A program made the position numbers and the translations under genes. The notes beneath the pieces were generated by a model, which searched no databases, was not told where the DNA came from, and worked only from the letters and a program-made list of their open reading frames with translations. A stretch of 51,813 bases of DNA from an uncultured Prevotellaceae bacterium (lineage in GTDB: Bacteria > Bacteroidota > Bacteroidia > Bacteroidales > Bacteroidaceae), in NCBI GenBank assembly GCA_937902455.1, contig CALELI010000015.1, positions 1-51,813 of the forward strand. Direction: 5' to 3'. Shown here piece after piece: positions 8,553 through 17,056 of this stretch; within the stretch, counting starts at the first letter, position 1; each line of letters opens with the position of its first letter.

Positions 8553-9020
8553 GCTCAGTTTTGCCTTCTGTGCACGTTTTGCCCGGTTTATCTTTGCCTG
8601 GCACTTATAGCACACCCCGTACACATTCAGCGAGTAATTCTGTCTCACGAACTTCTGGTAGCGGGCTGAATCCACAGCCTTTGCGATGCTGGCATCAGAG
8701 AACTCACGCACTGTTCCACAGACCAAACAAATCATGTGGTAATGAGTTTTCATTCCCAGACACTTCTCGTACTGAATGCTGTTGCCCACCAGATTCCTCA
8801 CCACCAACCCGGCCTGTGCAAAGAGGTCGAGGTTGCTGTACACAGTTGCCCGGCTTACACGGAATATACCCTGCATGTGTTCATGCAACTCGTCAGCAGT
8901 GAAGTGGCCGTCATATTCATATACGGCTTTCAGTAGATGGAAACGCTCTGGAGTCTTCCTGAGTTTCTTCTCTGTGATGTATGTTGTCAGAATCTCTTCT
9001 GCCTGCTTATAGAAGTCCAT
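8532..9020 (-). CDS. Fur-family metalloregulator
   Basis: This is a 162-residue Fur/PerR-family repressor. The winged-helix domain spans about 1-85 with the recognition region VSRATVYSNLDLFAQAGLV. The C-terminal metal-binding dimerisation domain has H93/H95 and two CxxC pairs, C98-C101 and C137-C140, typical of a structural zinc site. It could sense iron or peroxide; sequence alone does not decide. Its start overlaps the 3' end of the AlkD-like gene by 34 bp. The Lys/Arg/Ser-rich tail ends with repeat-encoded residues. It precedes the purA-like gene by 119 bp. Confidence 0.93.
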   Translation of the reverse strand: MDFYKQAEEILTTYITEKKLRKTPERFHLLKAVYEYDGHFTADELHEHMQGIFRVSRATVYSNLDLFAQAGLVVRNLVGNSIQYEKCLGMKTHYHMICLVCGTVREFSDASIAKAVDSARYQKFVRQNYSLNVYGVCYKCQAKINRAKRAQKAKLSRAQSSE

Positions 9021-9532
9021 TGCTGAGCAATCTTTTTAAGGAAGAGGTTGCCGCAGTCCATTACTGTCTGGGCCTGGTCCTGTATTTCCTGTATTGTACG
9101 TTCACACATTTCCCCGTTCGCCCTGTACACATGCATCAGAGTGGTGAATCCACATATCTGCTTCATCTCGTTCTCGCTGGCAATCCATTCAAGCGACTTG
9201 CCGATAGCGTATGGCAGACGCTTGAAGAGATAGAGGCTGGCTATCTGTGCAATCTCAGCAGTATGAATCTGCTCTGCCCACACATCGCACATGTCCTCGC
9301 TGAATTCTCTGTCGTCCTGCACCATCACAGCCAGAATCCTGCACTCCCTCACCATCTCCTTCCATAGTTCGGGAGCAAGGGCGGGATTGATCTCCTTGGC
9401 CAGTTCCTGCAGGCGTGGCAGTTCGACTCCGAAATTCACCCTGTAGTCCTCCGTGCTTCTCATTGCAGCCGAAGCCACTCCGTTCATGCACGCCCTCAGT
9501 TCCAGCTTTATGTCACCAACCTTCTCCAGCAC
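8987..9532 (-). CDS. AlkD-like HEAT-repeat protein (putative DNA alkylation repair)
   Basis: The 181-residue, mainly helical protein has AlkD-family hallmarks: a YRVNFGVELPRLQELAKE segment (the NYGV-P-LR-LA pattern) and LAPELWKEMVRECRILAVM (LW..-E-RILA). These enzymes are DNA glycosylases with HEAT-like repeats that remove bulky alkyl bases. The protein is shorter than the roughly 230 residues of AlkD, so the C-terminal repeats are reduced and the activity is an inference. It lies 13 bp after DPP III and overlaps fur, suggesting one operon. Confidence 0.7.
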   Translation of the reverse strand: MLEKVGDIKLELRACMNGVASAAMRSTEDYRVNFGVELPRLQELAKEINPALAPELWKEMVRECRILAVMVQDDREFSEDMCDVWAEQIHTAEIAQIASLYLFKRLPYAIGKSLEWIASENEMKQICGFTTLMHVYRANGEMCERTIQEIQDQAQTVMDCGNLFLKKIAQQWTSISRQKRF

Positions 9533-9545
9533 GGCTATTCACTTT

Positions 9546-11615
9546 TCACTTGGTTGGTGAGCTGGTCGAACCATCACCATTCACTCTACGCATCGCGTAG
9601 TTCTTTCCGTACCGCAGCATCTGCTCGGCATAACCTTCCGTGTAGTCTATCTTCACGTCGGTAATCTTGCCATCCTTGTCGGTCTCGGCAATATATCGAG
9701 GATTGATGAATCCCTTGTATGGAGCCAGGTTGAGCTTATTATAGCGTTCCAGCACTTCCTTGTGGAGTGCAGGATCAACCTTCACGGCGTATGTCTCAAC
9801 CAGTTTCTGTGCACCGAGATAGTTGCCCGTACTCTTTATCTTCTGGATTTCGGCAAGGAGTTTGCCGAACAGGCCTCTCAGTGCCTCGTAGTCGTTCACC
9901 TTCACGAAGGTCTTGCCGTCCTTCTTCACCATCTCCACCACATTGTCGGCCTTGCCCATCTCGTAGCACCAGTTAGCGATGAGGGCTCTGTTTCTCATGT
10001 GAGCCTCCTCAATGTTGTTGCCTGGCTGGATTCTCACGAGCTGAGTCATCAGTCCGTTCATCATGTAACTGTAATACTGTGCCTTGTAGGCTTCCTCGTC
10101 AGGAATAAGCCCCAGTTCCACCATCTTCTTGTCGGCCACATAATAGAGTCCGAAGAGGTCGGCTCTTGCTTCCTCGATGGTTGAGCCGTAGGCCTTCAGG
10201 CTGTCTCCGTCCACTCCCGGAAGCAACTTTCCGCTACCATGTCCGAGACATTCATGGAGGTCGGTGTGGATATCGTCAGTAAGGTCGGCATATTTGTCGA
10301 GAAGGTCGATTTCCGTCTGCGAGTAGACGAATTCCTTCCGCATTCCGCTTCCCGCAGCCTTGTTGTAGGCATCTGTCAGGTTGCCGATAGTGACCGACTT
10401 GCTTCCGTGTTCCTTCCTCACCCAGTCGGAGTTAGGCAGGTTGATACCTATTGCAGTAGAAGGATAGAGGTCGCCGCCGAGGATGGCTGCTGTAATGACC
10501 TTTGCCGAGATGCCTTTCACATTCTCTTTCTTGAAACGGTCCTCCACTGGCGAGTTGTCCTCGAACCACTGGGCGTTCTTGCTCAATGTCTCGGTTCTCT
10601 TTGTTGCCTCCTCGTCCTTGAAGTTCACGATTGACTCCCAGGAGCATTTCAGCCCGAGCGGGTCACCGTAGCACTCTATGAATCCGTTCACGAAGTCAAC
10701 GAGTGGTTCGGTATTGCTGAGCCATGCTATGCTGTACTGGTCGAAAGTCTTCAGGTCGCCGGTAGTGTAATAGTCCACGAGGTAGTCTATCACTTCCTTC
10801 TGCTTCTCGTCCTCGGCAAACTCACGTGCCTTGTTCAGATACTCCACTATCTTTTCCAGACACTTGCCATATTTGCCCTGACCTGCTACCCATTTCCTCT
10901 CGACCACCTTGCCGTCTTCCTTCGCGAGAGTGCTGTTCATTCCGAACATCACCGGGTGCTCCGGGTCGTCATAGCTGGCCTTCATGTCGGCATAGAATTT
11001 CTCGGCTTCCTCCTGAGTCACTCCGTCGTAGTAGTTCATGGCACTTGTGAGAATAAGGTCCTCGCCCTCTGCCAGGTTCACCCTCTTCGCCATGAAGGAA
11101 GGGTCGAAGATCACCTTGCACACCATGTCGAGGTCGGCTGTCAGGCTCTCTGCCTTGCAGGACTTCACCTGTTCCCTGAACCATTCCTCGCTGAAATCCG
11201 GCACGAACTTCTCGCAGCCGTAGTGGTGGTGTATGCCGTTGGAGAACCACACTCTCTTGAGGTAGACTTCCATAGCCTTGAAGTTCTCGTCGTCCTTGTC
11301 TACATTCTCTGATGTATAGATAGCCTCGAGGATGTCACGGATCTCGAGGTTGTACTTGCCATTCTGGTCAAACAGGATGTCACGTCCCCAGAGTGCTGCC
11401 TCTGAGAGATAGTAGATGAATGTCTTCCGCTGGAGAGAGAGGTTCTCGAACCCTTCGACCTTGTATCTCAGCATCTGCAAGTCAGCAAAACGCTCGTTAG
11501 CATACTCGAAAGCATCTTCGCCTGAATCCTTTCCCGACTGCTGGCAACTGCCAAGTCCACCAGCAACCAATGCTGCACATCCCATGATTGTCATAGTTTT
11601 TAAAATACTTCCCAT
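9546..11615 (-). CDS. Dipeptidyl peptidase III, M49 family, lipoprotein
   Basis: This 689-residue zinc exopeptidase removes N-terminal dipeptides. The zinc motif HECLGH is at 454-459 (H454, E455, H459), with the third ligand in EEARAD (E482). This is the five-residue-spaced M49 motif, with Cys as in other Bacteroidota DPP III instead of the HELLGH of eukaryotes. The N-terminus is a lipoprotein signal (MGSILKTMTIMGCAALVAGG then LGSC, C24), so it is probably anchored in the envelope. The stop codon lies within an AAGTGAA heptamer repeat. Upstream is a leader of about 225 bp with a duplicated start region. Confidence 0.94.
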   Translation of the reverse strand: MGSILKTMTIMGCAALVAGGLGSCQQSGKDSGEDAFEYANERFADLQMLRYKVEGFENLSLQRKTFIYYLSEAALWGRDILFDQNGKYNLEIRDILEAIYTSENVDKDDENFKAMEVYLKRVWFSNGIHHHYGCEKFVPDFSEEWFREQVKSCKAESLTADLDMVCKVIFDPSFMAKRVNLAEGEDLILTSAMNYYDGVTQEEAEKFYADMKASYDDPEHPVMFGMNSTLAKEDGKVVERKWVAGQGKYGKCLEKIVEYLNKAREFAEDEKQKEVIDYLVDYYTTGDLKTFDQYSIAWLSNTEPLVDFVNGFIECYGDPLGLKCSWESIVNFKDEEATKRTETLSKNAQWFEDNSPVEDRFKKENVKGISAKVITAAILGGDLYPSTAIGINLPNSDWVRKEHGSKSVTIGNLTDAYNKAAGSGMRKEFVYSQTEIDLLDKYADLTDDIHTDLHECLGHGSGKLLPGVDGDSLKAYGSTIEEARADLFGLYYVADKKMVELGLIPDEEAYKAQYYSYMMNGLMTQLVRIQPGNNIEEAHMRNRALIANWCYEMGKADNVVEMVKKDGKTFVKVNDYEALRGLFGKLLAEIQKIKSTGNYLGAQKLVETYAVKVDPALHKEVLERYNKLNLAPYKGFINPRYIAETDKDGKITDVKIDYTEGYAEQMLRYGKNYAMRRVNGDGSTSSPTK

Positions 11616-11618
11616 ATT
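11596..11618. repeat. Direct repeat copy 1, spanning the DPP III start codon
   Basis: AATACTTCCCATATT with flanking GTTTT(T)A is present here and again at 11787-11808. The two copies differ by one indel and one base. Copy 1 contains the true ATG (minus strand) of DPP III. Confidence 0.8.
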
Positions 11619-11651
11619 TATGAATTATGAATTATGAATTTTTATGATTTT

Positions 11652-11792
11652 AACATTAATCAAACATTAATCCGAACGTTAATCAAACGTTAATATTTTT
11701 ATTAAAGACCAATTACTATTCTTTGCGCAGTCAAATGCTATGAGTATTATATGTTTGATTAATGTCTTCATTAATGTCTGATTAATGTTTTA
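11652..11792. repeat. Mirror-symmetric array of ATTAAT sites with 11-12 bp spacing
   Basis: The left arm has ATTAAT/GTTAAT sites starting at 11655, 11666, 11678 and 11689; the right arm has ATTAATG at 11758, 11770 and 11781. Pairing left and right sites gives the same centre, 11726, each time. Spacing is about one helical turn. The outer 20 bp of each arm are close to perfect reverse complements. If transcribed it could form a long hairpin in the DPP III leader. Confidence 0.75.
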
Positions 11793-11805
11793 GAATACTT
11801 CCCAT
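11782..11805 (-). other. Upstream micro-ORF copying the DPP III start (MGSILKH)
   Basis: Repeat copy 2 contains ATGGGAAGTATTCT, so a 7-codon ORF MGSILKH followed by TAA repeats the first six residues of DPP III (MGSILK). It lies 167 bp upstream of the real start and downstream of the likely promoter, so it may be translated as a decoy. Confidence 0.55.
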
Positions 11806-11808
11806 ATT
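11787..11808. repeat. Direct repeat copy 2 of the DPP III start region
   Basis: This is the second copy of the 11596-11618 sequence. The 170 bp between the copies contain the mirror-symmetric array. Confidence 0.8.
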
Positions 11809-11841
11809 ATACCTTTTATATTATACCTTTTAATTATTCTG

Positions 11842-11849
11842 CAAACTTA
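11842..11849 (-). promoter_or_regulatory. Probable -7 box of DPP III
   Basis: The minus strand reads TAAGTTTGCAG, matching TAnnTTTGCA. It is the only good match upstream of DPP III and would give a leader of about 225 nt that includes the micro-ORF and the mirrored array. No -33 TTTG is evident. Confidence 0.45.
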
Positions 11850-11924
11850 CACAAAAAAAATGAAATATCAGCTACCAATCACAAAAAAGTTTTCGTTTTC
11901 GTTTTCACTTTCGTTTTTTTTACT

Positions 11925-11932
11925 TACCTTTG
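11925..11932 (+). promoter_or_regulatory. -7 promoter box of tRNA-Ala
   Basis: TACCTTTGCA fits TAnnTTTG and ends 8 bp before the mature tRNA 5' end. The upstream -33 region is T-rich (GTTTTC) without an exact TTTG. Confidence 0.65.
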
Positions 11933-11940
11933 CATCCGCT

Positions 11941-12014
<74 letters not shown>

Positions 12015-12040
12015 CAAGAAAGTCTTAGTCAGACACAGCG

Positions 12041-12075
12041 AAGGAGTTGGCATAGAAGCCAGCTCCTTTGCTTTT
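12041..12075 (+). terminator. Rho-independent terminator after tRNA-Ala
   Basis: AAGGAGTTGGC (12041-12051) pairs with GCCAGCTCCTT (12058-12068) with one G-U pair, followed by TTTGCTTTTA. It is 26 bp downstream of the tRNA. Confidence 0.8.
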
Positions 12076-12145
12076 ATACCTTACTCTCACCACCCATAGA
12101 GCACTCTGCAATGCCTCCGACAATGCTCACGAAGGCCTGTCTGGG

Positions 12146-12455
12146 CGGAGAAATTTAGCCAGATGAACGGAGATGGCAATCTACTCAAAGGGTGGAAATT
12201 ATCCAGACGAGCGGAGACGTTATATGTAAAGCTATTAACTTGACAAGTGTCGAGTTAGTAACTTGACGTGTGTCGTGTTAGTAGCTTGACACGTGTCATG
12301 TTAGTAACTTGACATATATCTTGTCAGCTCAATCAGGTAATATTCTCAGCTTGTGCAGGCAATATTCTCAGCTTGAACGGCAAATCTTCTCTGCTTGTTT
12401 GGACGGTTGTCTACACTTGCCTGGGGGTGCTTCTCCGTTCGTCACGGACAGAAAG
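12146..12455. repeat. Mirror-symmetric 22/23-bp repeat array (array A)
   Basis: Three blocks are visible. Left: 22-bp units anchored on CGGAGA at 12146, 12168 and 12212 (a decayed unit at 12190). Centre: four 23-bp units whose cores start at 12242, 12265, 12288 and 12311: GACAAGTGTC, GACGTGTGTC, GACACGTGTC, GACATATATC, each preceded by TTAGTAACTT or a near match. The third core is a perfect palindrome; the others are imperfect. Right: six 22-bp units at 12324, 12346, 12368, 12390, 12412 and 12434, anchored on TCAGCTTG and ending TTC. The right block is the reverse complement in style of the left block (CTGAGA versus CGGAGA), so the array is mirrored about 12281. No coding capacity or T-tract was seen. 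It shares its plan and outer-unit consensus with 36498-36852. Confidence 0.8.
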
Positions 12456-12533
12456 ACTTGTTAAACTGTCTTATTTATTCATAAATTGTGCTAAAATCCA
12501 GCCGAAGATGATGGCTGGGTGAGGGAATTTGCC

Positions 12534-12541
12534 TAAATTTG
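12534..12541 (+). promoter_or_regulatory. -7 box of the outer-membrane barrel gene
   Basis: TAAATTTGCAG fits TAnnTTTGCA and lies 18 bp before the ATG at 12559, giving a very short leader. No good -33 TTTG was found. Confidence 0.55.
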
Positions 12542-12558
12542 CAGCATAATTACGAATC

Positions 12559-15500
12559 ATGAACTACGGATTGAAAATTAAGTATGGACGGACATTGCTG
12601 TGGCTGCTGATGGCCATAGTTTGTGTCTGTCAGCCGAGTGACTGCCTTGCACAGAAGAAAAAGAAGGAGAAGGAAAGGAAGATTTCCTTGTCCGGGCGAG
12701 TGCTGAACTCGTTCACCAAGGCTGGTGTGGAGGCAAAGGTGACGTTGATGACTGCCGACAGTGCATTCGTCGATTCGACTCGTTGCTGGTATCAAGGTCA
12801 CGACTCGCAGTATTGGTTTGAAATTCCTGCCAAGCCTGCCAAGTACATCATCAAGGCAGAACATCAGGAATACTACACCACTTACTTGAACTACGAAGTG
12901 AACTACATTGCCCGAAACACCTCGTTCGAAGCACCTCAGCTCCTTATGAAGAGGAAAAATCCTACGAAGGACCTCGACCAGATGCTCAACCAGGTGGAGG
13001 TGGTGGCATCGAAGGTGAAGTTCCTGCATAAGGGCGACACGCTGATATTCAATGCCGATGCCTTCAACATACCCGACGGAAGTATGCTCGACGACCTCAT
13101 CCGCCAACTACCCGGCGTGGAACTGAAGAAAGGCGGCGAGATATACGTGAACGGCAGGAAGGTCGACGAACTCCTGCTCAATGGCGACCGATTCATCAAC
13201 AACGACCGTCAGCTGATGCTCGACAACCTGCCCTACTATGTCGTGAAGGACATTCAGGTGTATGACAGACTTAACGACCGCGACAAATGGGAAGGGGAGC
13301 AGACTGAGCAGAAGGAATATGTGATGGACGTGAAGATGAAGAAGGAATTCCTCGGAGGCTATCTCGGCAACGTCGACGTCGGTGCAGGAACTAACGACCG
13401 CTGGCTGGGACGACTGTTCGCAATGCGACATTCCGATCATTCACAGTTGGCCATCTTCAGCAACCTGAACAATGTAAATGTCTATTCCCGACCTGGAGAA
13501 AGCGCTGATTGGGACCCTAACGAGTACACCCGGAACGAGATGACGATGAAGAACATCGGCATCAGTTGGGTAGCCCACGACAAGGACAAGACTTTCGACG
13601 AAGAACTCAATGCCAACGTTCAATGGCGGGAGAGCGACTATCAAATCCGAACTGCTTCAGAGCAATTCACTACCGCTGGCAATATATATAGTAGGAGTAT
13701 GAGTTCCAGCGTAAGTGATCTGTTTGATCTGAACTTTAGAAATTATTTAACCAGTGAGGCACCATTCGGCAACAAGAATTTCTTTATTCGTCACAACATA
13801 GATTTCCACTACACAAAAGGCGACTCCAGGTCGTTGTCGCGCAATGCTTCGCTGAGCAAGGACCCATCGAAGTATAATCTTGAAGTGCCGCAGATGCTCG
13901 ACTCTATCTTCTCTGCCATGAAAGGCTCGGAACTATTCGGGATGACTACAAACAGAGCAATGAGCCTTTCGAAGAACGAATCAAGTTCATTCAATCTGTC
14001 TTCAAATGTGAATTTCAATGCCAAGATGCCGTGGGGAGACATTCTTTCAGTTAATCTGAATGGTTCGTACGACAAGCAGACTGTCGGCAAGTCGTTCTCA
14101 AGAAACAAGACTGAGTTTCTGCAAGATGGCTCGGTAGATTTCCGAAACGAATATCAGCCTTCGCCATCAAAGAACTATAATTTCGATGCAAGTGTGGGAT
14201 ACGATATTACATTCCAAAGTGGCTGGAGGTTCAGACCTGAATTGAAGTTCGGCCAGAGCTATTCCGACACTGCCAACGAATATTATCGTCTCGACAAGTT
14301 AGGCAAGGGATGGGACGCCGACTCCGACGAGAGCATTCTCGGCCAGTTGCCGAGTACGCGCGACTCCATGCAGGTTGCACTCGACAGGCAGAACTCACAA
14401 TGGCACGACAACATGAACCGCCGTTATGATGCGGGGCTGACCGTCTTAAAAAATGCGGAGGGAGACTCATCGTATAGTAACTTCCATATCCAAATGAATG
14501 TAACAAAATTTGACGAATGGATGCGTTATGACAATATTGACCTCTCGCAGACCAATCTGCCGAGTGCCCGACTTGAAAGACGCAACACCCTGCCTTCTGG
14601 CGGTGCAGGCTATCTGTATCAGTGGTTCAAGAACCAAGCAGGAAAGGGCGGGTATCTGAATATCGACTACCACTTCAATGTGTCAAGACCGTCGTTCACC
14701 CAACTCTACAACATCACGCTGACCAACAATCCTTTGGTCACTCGCTACAGCAATCCTGACCTGAAGAACTCACGCAGACATTCCTTCGGTGCAAATTTCA
14801 GCAATTGGGGCAAAAGGGTCAATTCTAGCGTTTATTCCAATATCTCCCTCATTCAAAACAACTGGGGAACACGTACGCTCTATAATCCAGAGAAAGGCTC
14901 GTATGTCTATAAACCTGGCAATGTGAACGGCAACTGGAATGCATTAATCAACTCAAACTTCCATGTCAGACTCGATTCTGCCGACCATTGGAGCATGAAT
15001 GTCCATACAAATCTGAGTTATGATCACAACGTGGATTTCGATATCAAGACAATTGACGACCCACAATTAACCAATAACAGCATAGATGATTTCGAGGCTC
15101 CTCTTAGCAAAGTCAACACAGTTTCCCTTGGAAGTGAGTTAGGCGGAGAATACACCTACGACGAACTGCGACTTGGAGTAAGTGGAAGATTCAATTGGAG
15201 AAACAGTACGAGCAAGAAGGAGAATTTCCAGACGATAAACGCATTCGAGTTCAACTATGGTTTCTCAGGGCAGTACACCATCAAGCCGTGGGCATTGAAC
15301 ATTGCCACATCGATAACGATGTACAGCAAGCGGGGCTATCAGGAAGAGCAGATGAACACTGACGACCTCATCTGGAACATGGGAATCTCGAAGTCGTTCC
15401 TGAAAGGCAAGCCTCTGACCCTGAAACTCGAAGGCGTCGACCTCCTCCATCAGTTGTCAGAGAAGGAAATGTATGTCGATGCTCAAGGACGCACAGAAAC

Positions 15501-15576
15501 TTGGACGAACAGCATCCCGAACTACATCATGCTCCACGCAATCTACAAGTTCAACATCAATCCAAAGAAGAAGTGA
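12559..15576 (+). CDS. Outer-membrane beta-barrel protein (TonB-dependent-receptor-like, OMP_b-brl_3 type)
   Basis: The 1005-residue protein has a signal peptide (cut near A31-Q32) and a Lys-rich linker. A carboxypeptidase-regulatory-like domain follows (about 42-115: ISLSGRVLNSFTKAGVEAKV), then a plug-like domain (about 145-240: VEVVASKVKF, ADAFNIPDGSMLDDLIRQLP, INGRK-type VNGRKVDELLLNG). The rest is a long barrel rich in alternating aromatic strands, ending MLHAIYKFNINPKK. This matches Bacteroidota outer-membrane proteins with the OMP_b-brl_3 barrel and not SusC; no SusD partner or TonB box is evident. Cargo is unknown. The start codon sits inside a decayed heptamer run (AATTACG AATCATG). 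Confidence 0.85.
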   Translation: MNYGLKIKYGRTLLWLLMAIVCVCQPSDCLAQKKKKEKERKISLSGRVLNSFTKAGVEAKVTLMTADSAFVDSTRCWYQGHDSQYWFEIPAKPAKYIIKAEHQEYYTTYLNYEVNYIARNTSFEAPQLLMKRKNPTKDLDQMLNQVEVVASKVKFLHKGDTLIFNADAFNIPDGSMLDDLIRQLPGVELKKGGEIYVNGRKVDELLLNGDRFINNDRQLMLDNLPYYVVKDIQVYDRLNDRDKWEGEQTEQKEYVMDVKMKKEFLGGYLGNVDVGAGTNDRWLGRLFAMRHSDHSQLAIFSNLNNVNVYSRPGESADWDPNEYTRNEMTMKNIGISWVAHDKDKTFDEELNANVQWRESDYQIRTASEQFTTAGNIYSRSMSSSVSDLFDLNFRNYLTSEAPFGNKNFFIRHNIDFHYTKGDSRSLSRNASLSKDPSKYNLEVPQMLDSIFSAMKGSELFGMTTNRAMSLSKNESSSFNLSSNVNFNAKMPWGDILSVNLNGSYDKQTVGKSFSRNKTEFLQDGSVDFRNEYQPSPSKNYNFDASVGYDITFQSGWRFRPELKFGQSYSDTANEYYRLDKLGKGWDADSDESILGQLPSTRDSMQVALDRQNSQWHDNMNRRYDAGLTVLKNAEGDSSYSNFHIQMNVTKFDEWMRYDNIDLSQTNLPSARLERRNTLPSGGAGYLYQWFKNQAGKGGYLNIDYHFNVSRPSFTQLYNITLTNNPLVTRYSNPDLKNSRRHSFGANFSNWGKRVNSSVYSNISLIQNNWGTRTLYNPEKGSYVYKPGNVNGNWNALINSNFHVRLDSADHWSMNVHTNLSYDHNVDFDIKTIDDPQLTNNSIDDFEAPLSKVNTVSLGSELGGEYTYDELRLGVSGRFNWRNSTSKKENFQTINAFEFNYGFSGQYTIKPWALNIATSITMYSKRGYQEEQMNTDDLIWNMGISKSFLKGKPLTLKLEGVDLLHQLSEKEMYVDAQGRTETWTNSIPNYIMLHAIYKFNINPKKK

Positions 15577-15606
15577 ATACCAACCTGCTTACTTATGAAA
15601 AAAGAT

Positions 15607-15637
15607 TTTGTCGGTTCGGATTTTTTGTCTACCTTCG
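15607..15637 (+). promoter_or_regulatory. Promoter of the GH43 gene
   Basis: TTTG at 15607-15610 and TACCTTCG at 15630-15637 are 19 bp apart, the usual Bacteroidota spacing; the -7 box has C for one T. The ATG at 15657 follows about 20 bp later. The promoter supports the start at 15657 over the longer open frame that begins inside the previous gene. Confidence 0.65.
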
Positions 15638-15656
15638 CAGAACTAATTTGAAACTT

Positions 15657-17039
15657 ATGAATATGAATGCCTTTCTTAAAAACCTGCTTGCATGCAGCGT
15701 TATCGGATTCTCCACTTTTGCAAACGCACAGAATCCAATTATCAGTACGGTCTTTACTCCCGACCCAGCTCCTTACGTACACGGTGACAAGGTGTACCTC
15801 TTCGTCGACCACGACGAGGACGATGCCCTGAACTTCAAGATGAAGGACTGGCTGCTCTTCAGCACCGAGGACATGGTGAACTGGACCTATCTCGGCACTC
15901 AGGTATCTACAGAGACCTTTGCATGGGCTCAGCACGGCAACAAGGCATGGGCAGCTCAGGCTGTGGAGAAGAACGGCAAGTGGTACTGGTACGTGTGCTG
16001 CAACAAGGCTGACGGCGGTGATGCACTGGCTGTGGCTGTGGCCGACAAGCCTACTGGTCCATGGAGAGACGCCATCGGCGGACCTCTCGCCACGGGATTC
16101 GGATTCATCGACCCTACCATCTTCATCGACGATGACGGAACTCCTTACCTCTTCTGGGGAAACAAGGGATTCTGGTACGGCAAACTGAACGACGACATGA
16201 TCTCGTTTGCTGACGGCTACAGACAGGTTCCCGGATATACCGACCCAAAGAGTTTCGGCGAACTGCAGTCGAAAATGGACTGGAGCATCGGCAAGAACAG
16301 AATGATGACTCAGTACGAGGAAGGACCGTGGGTGAGCAAGAGAGGTGATACATATTATGTTGTATATCCTGCTGGAGGAGTACCGGAATACATGGCTTAC
16401 TCTACCGCTCCGACCATCAACGGCCCGTGGACATTCCGCGGAAGAATAATGGACGAGGCCAAGAACAGTTTCACTATACACGGAGGAAACATCACCTTCA
16501 AGGGACACGACTATATGTTCTACCACAATGGTCTGCTGCCTAACGGAGGCGGATTCCGCAGGTCTACGGCTGTGGAGGAATTCAAGTTCAATGCTGACGG
16601 AAGTATCCCGTTCATTCCGTTCACAAGGGAAGGAGTGAAGCCTGTAGGCAAGATTGACCCGTTCAAGAGAGTGGAAGCCGAGACCATGTCGCAGAGCTGG
16701 GGTGTGAAGGTAGACCGTAAGGCTGGCGAGGAACATTTCGTCACATCCATCCACAACGGAGACTGGACGAGGGTACGCTGTGTGGACTTCGGTGAAGGCA
16801 GTGCAGCAAAACTGACTGCCGCAATAGGTAACTGCAAGAATGGCGGAACCATCCAGTTCTTCCTCGACAAGATGGACGGCAGACCTCTGGCAAACGTGAG
16901 CTTCACAGCCTCAGGCGAGAAGGTGAAGAGCGTGAATATCTCCGGGCGCAACACACCAAAGGGCCAGCACGACATCTACATCCTCTTCACAGGTGGCGAC
17001 GAGGAGTTCTTCGACTTCGACTGGTGGAAGGTGGATTGA
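15657..17039 (+). CDS. Secreted glycoside hydrolase family 43 enzyme with C-terminal CBM6-like domain
   Basis: The 460-residue protein has a signal peptide ending FANAQ (25). The five-bladed GH43 propeller (about 27-330) shows the catalytic base D36 (TPDPAPYVHGD), the pKa-modulating D142 (GFIDPTIFIDDDG) and the acid E222 (YEEGPWVSKRGDTYY). A CBM6-type jelly roll follows from about 337 (KRVEAETMSQSWGV) to the end (FFDFDWWKVD). GH43 enzymes release arabinose or xylose from arabinoxylan or arabinan; the exact linkage is not decidable here. The frame is open upstream to 15501, but the signal peptide and promoter place the start at 15657. Confidence 0.92.
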   Translation: MNMNAFLKNLLACSVIGFSTFANAQNPIISTVFTPDPAPYVHGDKVYLFVDHDEDDALNFKMKDWLLFSTEDMVNWTYLGTQVSTETFAWAQHGNKAWAAQAVEKNGKWYWYVCCNKADGGDALAVAVADKPTGPWRDAIGGPLATGFGFIDPTIFIDDDGTPYLFWGNKGFWYGKLNDDMISFADGYRQVPGYTDPKSFGELQSKMDWSIGKNRMMTQYEEGPWVSKRGDTYYVVYPAGGVPEYMAYSTAPTINGPWTFRGRIMDEAKNSFTIHGGNITFKGHDYMFYHNGLLPNGGGFRRSTAVEEFKFNADGSIPFIPFTREGVKPVGKIDPFKRVEAETMSQSWGVKVDRKAGEEHFVTSIHNGDWTRVRCVDFGEGSAAKLTAAIGNCKNGGTIQFFLDKMDGRPLANVSFTASGEKVKSVNISGRNTPKGQHDIYILFTGGDEEFFDFDWWKVD

Positions 17040-17042
17040 TGA

Positions 17043-17056
17043 GTTAACTGTTAACT
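17043..17056. repeat. GTTAACT heptamer pair at the menA 3' end
   Basis: Two GTTAACT units. On the minus strand they encode the last residues of MenA (VNS) and its TAA stop. Confidence 0.65.

Larger units (their letters stand above)
11616..11940. other. Intergenic region between DPP III and tRNA-Ala
   Basis: This 325-bp stretch has no gene. In order it holds an ATTATGA heptamer array (about 11618-11637), a mirror-symmetric ATTAAT array (11652-11792), a duplicate of the DPP III start region (11787-11808), a minus-strand -7 box (11842-11849) and the plus-strand -7 box of the tRNA (11925-11932). Confidence 0.85.

Noticed and set aside
12559..15576. SusC-type receptor of a polysaccharide utilisation locus
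   Set aside because: No SusD neighbour or TonB box, and the barrel follows the OMP_b-brl_3 type; the nearby GH43 has its own promoter.
15543..16754. 403-codon open frame on the minus strand opposite the GH43 gene
   Set aside because: It is a mirror of a well-supported GH43-CBM6 gene with all catalytic residues; its translation has no domain pattern. Similar long shadows opposite pckA (40031-40792) and ispG (1568-2284) were rejected for the same reason.
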